Source: Candidatus Margulisiibacteriota bacterium
Lineage (GTDB): Bacteria > Margulisbacteria > WOR-1 > O2-12-FULL-45-9 > XYB2-FULL-48-7
Reading direction: 5' to 3'
NCBI GenBank assembly: GCA_041661965.1
Contig: JBAZTH010000001.1
Span: 186,001 to 250,000, forward strand
Length of the DNA stretch: 64,000 bases
The translations under genes were made by a program, and so were the position numbers. The notes under the pieces were generated by a model. It saw only the letters and a list, made by a program, of their open reading frames with translations, was not told the origin of the DNA and searched no databases. Positions within the stretch are counted from its first letter, which is position 1, and every line of letters starts with the position of its first letter. Shown here piece by piece: positions 59,031-64,000 of this stretch.

Positions 59031-59673
59031 AATTAAAAGATCTATCTTCGCGACCAACGATCAAGAAGCCGAAGCGGTCAGAAAGAAGCTGGCCGGGTTA
59101 GAATTGGCGGCGGTTAACCTCCTTGCTTCGCCGGGAGCGGGGAAGACCAGCCTCCTCCTTCGTCTGCTTGCTCTTCTCGCGCCGAAGATGGCGGTAGGGG
59201 TGATCGAAGGGGATGTTGCTTCGTCGATCGACGCTGAAAAGATCAAGGCGGCCGGTTACCCGGTCGTTCAGCTTAATACCGACGGCGGCTGTCACTTGAG
59301 CGCCGCCATGATCGGTCCCGCCCTCGACCAATTGGGGCTCAAAGGACCGGGGATCGTCTTTATCGAGAATATCGGTAACCTGATCTGTCCGGCCGAGTTC
59401 GACCTGGGGGAGAGCCTCCGGCTGGTCGAAGCGAGCGTCCCGGAAGGGGACGATAAGCCGGTGAAGTACCCGGGGATTTTCCAGACCGCCGACGCGATCG
59501 TCGTTAACAAGATCGACCTCTTGGGGCAGGTCGAGTTCGATCCGGAGCTTTTTAACTCCCGGGTGAAGGTCTTAAACGACCGGGCACCGGTTTTTTCCGT
59601 CTCCTGCCGGGCCAATACCGGGCTCGAACCGCTGGCCGACTGGCTGATAAAGCAATTGACAAGAGGGCTCTAA
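59020..59673 (+). CDS. hypB: Hydrogenase nickel incorporation GTPase HypB
   Basis: A 217-residue SIMIBI GTPase: Walker A ASPGAGKTSLLLRL, the switch/metal block TDGGCHLSAAMI, IENIGNLICPAEFDLGE with the bridging Cys, and VVNKIDL. In most HypB the block reads GCHLDA; here Asp is Ser. The N-terminal His- or Cys-rich nickel region of some HypB is absent. It completes hypAB; rnfC begins 17 nt later. Confidence 0.95.
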   Translation: MKIEIKRSIFATNDQEAEAVRKKLAGLELAAVNLLASPGAGKTSLLLRLLALLAPKMAVGVIEGDVASSIDAEKIKAAGYPVVQLNTDGGCHLSAAMIGPALDQLGLKGPGIVFIENIGNLICPAEFDLGESLRLVEASVPEGDDKPVKYPGIFQTADAIVVNKIDLLGQVEFDPELFNSRVKVLNDRAPVFSVSCRANTGLEPLADWLIKQLTRGL

Positions 59674-59683
59674 ATGTTAATAT
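59656..59683 (+). promoter_or_regulatory. Promoter of the rnf operon (leaderless type)
   Basis: TTGACA (59656-59661) and TAATAT (59678-59683) are 16 nt apart, inside the end of hypB. Six nt separate the -10 box from the GTG at 59690. Confidence 0.65.
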
Positions 59684-59689
59684 GGCCTC

Positions 59690-61033
59690 GTGAGAAGCTT
59701 TAATGGCGGCCTCCATCTTTCATATTATAAAGAGCTGACCAAAGAACGGCCGATCAAAGAAGCGGTCGCTCCGCGCCGGGTCATTCTCCCTTTGCAACAG
59801 AATTTAGGCTGTCCCTGCGATCCGCTGGTCGCGGTCGGCGACCTCGTTACCGAAGGTCAAAAGATCGCCGATTCCAAGCTCCTGATCTCCGCGCCGATCC
59901 ACGCGCCGATCTCCGGCCGGATCGCGGCCATTCAATACTATCCTAACGCCTGCGATTACGACGTGCCGTCGATTGTGATCGAAGCGACCGACTCGATCGA
60001 CAAGGTAACCCGTCCCGGGAGCCGCTGGACCTTTGACGAACTTTCCCCCGAACAGATCAAGAAGATCGTCCGCGAAGCCGGGATCGTCGGGCTTGGCGGC
60101 GCCGCTTTTCCGACCCACGTGAAGCTGACCCCCCCGGTCGGCAAGGCGATCGACGTGGTAATTATAAACGGCTGCGAATGCGAGCCCTATATTACCGCCG
60201 ATTACCGGCTGATGGTCGAAAAAGCTTCGACCTTGATCCTGGGGGCTAAGGCGATCGCCAAAGCGGTCGGCGCCCGCCGGATCGTTTTCGGGATTGAGAA
60301 CAATAAACCGGAGGCTCTCAAAGCGATCGACTTCGAGCGGTTGAAAACGCGGCAGATCTTCGCGATCACCGTTGCCGCTCTCCAGACGAAATATCCCCAG
60401 GGGGGCGAGAAAATGCTGATCAAAGCCCTTCTTAATCGAGAAGTTCCGACTGGCGGCTTGCCGTCCGATGTCGGCGCGGTCGTCAGCAATGTCGCCACCG
60501 CGATCGCCGTGGCCGAAGCGGTGACCCAAGGGGTCCCGCTGACCCGCCGGGTGGTGACCGTGACCGGTTCCGGCATTAAAGATCCGCAAAATCTGCTGGT
60601 CCGTTTGGGGACGACCTTTGCCGAAGTGATCGAGCAATGCCGCGGCTTGAACGATAACGTTGAAAAAGTCCTCATGGGAGGGCCGATGATGGGGCTGACC
60701 GTCCCGACCTTGGAGGTTCCCGTCGTTAAAGCGACGACCTGCATCCTGGCTTTAACCGATCAAGACATTTGCCGTTATCCGGAAGGGAACTGTATTCGCT
60801 GCGGCCGCTGCATCAAGGCCTGTCCGGTTGGGCTGACCCCGAACTTCCTGGCGGAGTTTGCCAAGACCGGAAATTGGTCGGAAGCCAACAACTACAATAT
60901 CAGCGACTGTATCGAATGCGGTTGCTGTTCTTACATTTGTCCCAGCCGGATCCCGCTGGTCCAATATTTTAAGTTAGCCAAGAACGCCGTCCGATTGTTA
61001 AAATTAGCGGAGAAAAAAGCGGTATGCCGATAA
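59690..61033 (+). CDS. rnfC: Rnf complex subunit RnfC
   Basis: A 447-residue peripheral subunit with NADH/FMN-binding and two 4Fe-4S clusters. The first cluster uses Cys368, 371, 374 and 378 (CIRCGRCIKACPVG), the second Cys407, 410, 413 and 417 (CIECGCCSYICPS). The glycine-rich GLGGAAFPTHVKL and GCECEPYITADY are typical. It starts at GTG. First gene of rnfCDGEAB, which couples ferredoxin oxidation to NAD reduction with Na+ or H+ export. It overlaps rnfD by 10 nt. Confidence 0.96.
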   Translation: MRSFNGGLHLSYYKELTKERPIKEAVAPRRVILPLQQNLGCPCDPLVAVGDLVTEGQKIADSKLLISAPIHAPISGRIAAIQYYPNACDYDVPSIVIEATDSIDKVTRPGSRWTFDELSPEQIKKIVREAGIVGLGGAAFPTHVKLTPPVGKAIDVVIINGCECEPYITADYRLMVEKASTLILGAKAIAKAVGARRIVFGIENNKPEALKAIDFERLKTRQIFAITVAALQTKYPQGGEKMLIKALLNREVPTGGLPSDVGAVVSNVATAIAVAEAVTQGVPLTRRVVTVTGSGIKDPQNLLVRLGTTFAEVIEQCRGLNDNVEKVLMGGPMMGLTVPTLEVPVVKATTCILALTDQDICRYPEGNCIRCGRCIKACPVGLTPNFLAEFAKTGNWSEANNYNISDCIECGCCSYICPSRIPLVQYFKLAKNAVRLLKLAEKKAVCR

Positions 61034-61977
61034 ACAAATTGATCGTCCAGGTTGGTCCTCATATCAGGAGTAAAGAGGGGACCGATTACTTGATGCGGGC
61101 CTTTGCCTTTTCTTTGCTTTTCCCAACTATTGCCGGGACCTATTTCTTTGGCCTCAACGCCTTGGCCTTAGTCCTCTTTACCGGTTTCATGGCGGTCGCG
61201 GCGGAAGCCGTTTTCCAGCGGCTGGCCAAGCAACCGATCACGGTCCGGGACGGGAGCGCTTTTATTACCGGCGTTCTTTTAGGCCTGGTCCTGCCGCCTG
61301 GTTTTCCTTTCTGGATGGCCGGGATCGGCGCCATCTTTTCGATTGTCGTTGTCAAATGCTTGTTCGGCGGTTTGGGCTTTAATATTTTTAATCCCGCTTT
61401 GGCCGGCCGGGCCTTTCTGATGGCCTCCTGGCCGGTCGCCATGACCAGCTGGCTCCGGCCATTTGATGCTGTGACGACCGCGTCGCCGTTGTACCTGGCG
61501 AAGATCGGCGAGGCGGTCCCCGACTATTGGGCTCTTTTCCTGGGAAATCGGGCCGGTTCGATCGGGGAGACCTCGATTTTAATGATCCTGATCGCCGCCG
61601 CGTTTCTTTTCTGGAAAAAGATCATCGACTGGCCGGCTCCTGTCGCTTTTGTTGGAACCGTTTTTGTTTTATCCTATTTCCTCGGTCAGGACCCGCTCTT
61701 TCAGATCCTGACCGGCGGGCTTTTCTTCGGCGCGGTCTTTATGGCGACCGATTACGTGACCGGTCCGGTCACGCCGAAAGGTCGTTTTATTTTTGGTCTG
61801 GGTTGCGGTGTTTTTACGGTTTTGATCCGGTTTTACGGCGGGTTTCCTGAAGGGGTTAACTACGCGATCCTGCTGATGAATATTCTAACCCCGGTGATCG
61901 ACAAATATAGCCTGCCTAAAATATATGGCAGCTTGCCTGCCGGGAGGCAGGCGAAAAAAAATGAAAAAAAACATTAA
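61024..61977 (+). CDS. rnfD: Rnf complex subunit RnfD
   Basis: A 317-residue integral membrane subunit with about ten helices, carrying a covalent FMN. The flavin site reads DAVTTASPL, with Ser154 where most relatives have Thr; ApbE-type attachment can use Ser or Thr in general. The C-terminus ends in an extra tail, SLPAGRQAKKNEKKH, created by a palindromic repeat. It overlaps rnfG by 17 nt. Confidence 0.93.
   Translation: MPINKLIVQVGPHIRSKEGTDYLMRAFAFSLLFPTIAGTYFFGLNALALVLFTGFMAVAAEAVFQRLAKQPITVRDGSAFITGVLLGLVLPPGFPFWMAGIGAIFSIVVVKCLFGGLGFNIFNPALAGRAFLMASWPVAMTSWLRPFDAVTTASPLYLAKIGEAVPDYWALFLGNRAGSIGETSILMILIAAAFLFWKKIIDWPAPVAFVGTVFVLSYFLGQDPLFQILTGGLFFGAVFMATDYVTGPVTPKGRFIFGLGCGVFTVLIRFYGGFPEGVNYAILLMNILTPVIDKYSLPKIYGSLPAGRQAKKNEKKH
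61935..61952. repeat. GCCTGCC/GGCAGGC palindrome in the rnfD 3' end
   Basis: GCCTGCC (61935-61941), loop GGGA, GGCAGGC (61946-61952). Translated, it gives the LPAGRQA peptide at the RnfD C-terminus. It lies 8 nt before the rnfG ATG. Confidence 0.85.
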
Positions 61978-62467
61978 AATGGCGGCGGTCCTGGCCCTCT
62001 TCTGCGTTATTTCCGCCGGGTTGCTGGCCTACGTTTATAACGTGACCCAGCCATTGATCGTCCAAAATGCCAAGCGATCGTTTGATCTTTCATTAAAGAG
62101 GTTGATCCCGGCCGAGTCGTTCAAGCAAGAAAAAAATGCTTTTGTCGCGACCAAAGGGAAAGAGGTCGTCGGCTACGCTTTTGCCGTTAAACCGCAAGGT
62201 TACGGCGGCCCGGTCGAAATGCTGGTCGGTTTGGATAAAGAAGGGCGGGTCCTGGCCGTTAAGGTCTTAAGCCATAAAGAGACTGCCGGACTCGGCTCCA
62301 ACATTGAAAATCAGAAGTTTCTCCAACAATTCGTCGGTAAAACGGCACAAGATAAGATCGAGCCCAAACAAGATATTGATGCTTTGACCGGAGCGACGAT
62401 CTCCACCCGGGCGGTCTGCTACGGCGTTCGGGAAGCGATCGACCAATGCTGGGAAATAATTAAATGA
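61961..62467 (+). CDS. rnfG: Rnf complex subunit RnfG
   Basis: A 168-residue subunit with an N-terminal helix (about 7-28) and a periplasmic FMN-binding domain. The covalent FMN site is Thr146 in DALTGATISTRAV. VLSHKETAGLGSNIE is typical. The ATG at 61961 gives a normal membrane anchor; reading further upstream would pass through the palindrome. It overlaps rnfE by 4 nt. Confidence 0.93.
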   Translation: MKKNIKMAAVLALFCVISAGLLAYVYNVTQPLIVQNAKRSFDLSLKRLIPAESFKQEKNAFVATKGKEVVGYAFAVKPQGYGGPVEMLVGLDKEGRVLAVKVLSHKETAGLGSNIENQKFLQQFVGKTAQDKIEPKQDIDALTGATISTRAVCYGVREAIDQCWEIIK

Positions 62468-63054
62468 GCTTTTGGCAGGATTTTAATCGCGGGATAGTTT
62501 CGGAAAACCCGGTCCTCCGGCTGATGATCGGGCTTTGCCCGACTCTTGCCGTTTCGACCAGCGCCGTTAACGCCCTTGGGATGGCGGCGGCGACCTCCTT
62601 TGTCCTGATCTTTTCTAATTTAGTCGTCGCCCTGATCCGCAAGATCGTTCCCGACCAGATCCGGATCCCAATCTTTATTATCGTCATCTCGACCTTTGTA
62701 ACGATCATCGATTACGTCATGCAAGCTTATACCCCCGACCTGCACCATGCTCTCGGGGTCTTCATTCCGCTGATTGTCGTCAATTGCATTATCCTCGGCC
62801 GAGCGGAGGCCTTTGCCTACAAAAACCCGGTCCTCGCTTCGACCCTTGACGGGATCGGCATGAGCCTTGGTTTTACCCTGGCCCTTTTGGCAATCGGTTT
62901 GATCCGGGAATTATTGGGAGCGGGAGCTGTTTTTGGCGTCTCGCTGTATAATCCGGCGGTCGCGGCGACGATCATGATTTTGCCGCCCGGCGCCTTCATA
63001 ACCATCGGTTTCCTGATGGCCTTACTTAATAAACTGGAGAACAAAGTCCAATGA
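62464..63054 (+). CDS. rnfE: Rnf complex subunit RnfE
   Basis: A 196-residue six-helix membrane subunit homologous to RnfA and NqrD: GLCPTLAVSTSAVNALGMA, then YTPDLHHALGVFIPLIVVNCIILGRAEAFA and GFTLALLAIGLIRELLG. With RnfA it forms the pseudosymmetric core that holds an Fe-S cluster in the membrane. A pair of REP-like hairpins separates it from rnfA. Confidence 0.95.
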   Translation: MSFWQDFNRGIVSENPVLRLMIGLCPTLAVSTSAVNALGMAAATSFVLIFSNLVVALIRKIVPDQIRIPIFIIVISTFVTIIDYVMQAYTPDLHHALGVFIPLIVVNCIILGRAEAFAYKNPVLASTLDGIGMSLGFTLALLAIGLIRELLGAGAVFGVSLYNPAVAATIMILPPGAFITIGFLMALLNKLENKVQ

Positions 63055-63066
63055 GAAAATTTTACT

Positions 63067-63097
63067 GGAAACCTGCGGCAATATCGCCGCGGTTTCC
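63067..63097 (+). repeat. REP-like bulged hairpin F
   Basis: Lower stem GGAAACC/GGTTTCC, bulged T on the 5' side, upper stem GCGGC/GCCGC, loop AATATC. Identical over 31 nt to the reverse complement of 9385-9415. It lies inside the rnf operon. Confidence 0.88.
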
Positions 63098-63117
63098 AAG
63101 TTTTAAAGAGAAGGAGA

Positions 63118-63149
63118 GGATAACCGCGACGTTTAGTCGCAGGTTATCC
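63118..63149 (-). repeat. REP-like bulged hairpin G
   Basis: Lower stem GGATAACC/GGTTATCC, upper stem GCGAC/GTCGC, loop GTTTA, bulged A on the 3' side. It is inverted relative to the hairpin at 63067 and ends 8 nt before the rnfA ATG. Confidence 0.88.
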
Positions 63150-63157
63150 GTCAGCCA

Positions 63158-63739
63158 ATGAGTCAACTCTTAGGCATATTTTTTGCCGCTTTCCTGATCA
63201 ACAACATTCTGCTGATCAGGTTCATTGCCTTATGTTCGTTCTTTGGGGTTTCGACCAAGCTGGAAACTTCACTGGGAATGAGCTCGGCGGTGATCTTTGT
63301 CATGACGATCTCCTCTGCCGTTTCCTGGGTTGCGTACCATTCGGTCCTGGTTCCGTTCCACCTGGAATTTCTCCGGACGGCGGTCTTTATCCTGACGATC
63401 GCTTCGCTCGTCCAGCTGGAAGAGCTTTACCTGAAAAAGATGATCCCGTCGCTTTATCGGGCGATGGGGATCTATCTCCCGCTCATTACTACTAATTGCG
63501 CCATTTTGGCGGTCGCTTTTCTGGCGATCGATTACCGTTACACTTTTATCCAGTCGCTGGTTTATTCGCTCGGGGTTTCCGGTGGTTATTCACTGGCGAT
63601 AATTTTATTCGCTTATCTCCGGGAGCGGACCGCCCTGGCGCCGGTCCCGAAATGGTTCCAGGGGTATCCGATCGCTTTTCTGACGGCGGCGCTGATGTCG
63701 CTCGCCTTCCTGGGCTTTACGAGGATGTTCGGGCTATGA
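63158..63739 (+). CDS. rnfA: Rnf complex subunit RnfA
   Basis: A 193-residue six-helix membrane subunit, paralogous to RnfE: NNILLIRFIALCSFFGVSTKLETSLGM and GIYLPLITTNCAILAVAFL are typical RnfA blocks. It has no obvious Shine-Dalgarno; the REP-like pair occupies the site. It overlaps rnfB by 4 nt (ATGA). Confidence 0.95.
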   Translation: MSQLLGIFFAAFLINNILLIRFIALCSFFGVSTKLETSLGMSSAVIFVMTISSAVSWVAYHSVLVPFHLEFLRTAVFILTIASLVQLEELYLKKMIPSLYRAMGIYLPLITTNCAILAVAFLAIDYRYTFIQSLVYSLGVSGGYSLAIILFAYLRERTALAPVPKWFQGYPIAFLTAALMSLAFLGFTRMFGL

Positions 63740-64000
63740 CGATATTTTTAACTTCAATCATAATTTTAGGCGTTTTGGGATTTATCTTTGCCGCACTGCT
63801 GGCCCTGGCGGCCGATTATTTCCAGGTCAAGACCGATCCGAAGATCGAAGCGATCTTGGCGATCCTGCCGGGGGCCAATTGCGGCGCCTGCGGCGCGGCC
63901 GGCTGTCATAATTTCGCGGAAAAAGTCGTGAACGGCGAGATCGCCGTCAGCGGTTGCGTGGTAGGGGGAAAAGATGTCGCCGAAAAGGTCGGCGCGATCA
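63736..64000 (+). CDS. rnfB: Rnf complex subunit RnfB, N-terminus only
   Basis: The first 88 residues before the window edge: an N-terminal helix (about 5-27), then the 4Fe-4S domain with Cys49, 52, 57 (GANCGACGAAGCHNF) and a following Cys in SGCVVG. The ferredoxin-like C-terminal part lies outside the window. RnfB receives electrons from ferredoxin. Confidence 0.95.
   Translation, partial: MTIFLTSIIILGVLGFIFAALLALAADYFQVKTDPKIEAILAILPGANCGACGAAGCHNFAEKVVNGEIAVSGCVVGGKDVAEKVGAI

Noticed and set aside
1..64000. Insertion sequences, integrases, prophage or rRNA genes
   Set aside because: No transposase, integrase, phage structural gene or rRNA sequence was recognised on either strand.

Overview
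The window reads as a chromosomal segment of an anaerobic, diderm (Gram-negative type) bacterium of roughly 50% GC. The diderm call rests on a C-terminal-Phe outer-membrane-barrel protein, a TolC-like channel, two HlyD/MacA adaptors and a lipobox metallopeptidase. The anaerobic call rests on an Rnf complex, HypA/HypB, rubrerythrin plus a second ferritin-like protein, 4Fe-4S quinolinate synthase and no respiratory oxidase. The gene mix (Rnf, hydrogenase maturation, short B12-dependent MetH) fits uncultivated lineages such as Margulisbacteria/Saganbacteria (WOR-1). That placement is inference; no rRNA gene is present.

Layout. 1-4.8 kb: KtrAB potassium uptake, an AI-2E-family permease, MutM, a small barrel protein, a 5'-truncated-looking FAH-family gene. 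5-9.3 kb: C39-type peptidase, tRNA-Arg(CCG), P-type Ca2+-ATPase, MBL hydrolase. 9.3-12 kb: secD-secF framed by clusters of hairpin repeats. 12.4-14.9 kb: GerMN-domain protein, rubrerythrin, ferritin-like protein, 3D-domain protein. 14.9-20.3 kb: a sulfur/Fe-S island (LarE, IscR-like, IscS, IscU, MnmA, NadA). 20.3-26 kb: response regulator, tRNA(CAU) beside tilS, folP-folK, tsaE-tsaB-rimI. 26-29.7 kb: an uncharacterised nucleotidyltransferase-domain protein and metH. 29.8-39.9 kb: two back-to-back exporters (YbhGFSR-like, then TolC plus a MacAB-like system with two permeases). 39.9-45.9 kb: CheY-like regulator, TlpA-like protein lacking its cysteines, MFS and CDF transporters, diguanylate cyclase, M13 peptidase. 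45.9-50.3 kb: three unrecognised genes and a B12-radical-SAM gene broken by one in-frame TAA. 50.4-54.8 kb: an Rrf2 regulator with cysK-metY-metX-metW. 54.9-59.7 kb: malQ, yajQ-like, DJ-1-like, panD, rseC-like, hypA, hypB. 59.7-64 kb: rnfCDGEA and the start of rnfB, running off the edge.

How it fits together. The sulfur island and the cys/met operon form one theme: cysteine is made (CysK), its sulfur is mobilised (IscS/IscU) and passed to tRNA thiolation (MnmA), Fe-S enzymes (NadA, Rnf) and possibly nickel-pincer cofactor synthesis (LarE). HypA/HypB imply a NiFe hydrogenase elsewhere, and Rnf couples ferredoxin/NAD redox to an ion gradient.

Three cross-cutting signals stand out. (1) At least 15 genes have a -10 box 6-10 nt before the start codon and no Shine-Dalgarno, so leaderless transcription looks common. 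(2) A family of bulged hairpins with covarying lower stems sits between genes, mostly in inverted pairs, like REP/BIME elements. (3) metX has no ATG/GTG/TTG start that preserves its conserved N-terminus, but an ATT lies at ideal distance from a strong Shine-Dalgarno. No CRISPR array, insertion sequence, prophage or rRNA was seen, and no gene-free stretch exceeds 300 bases.
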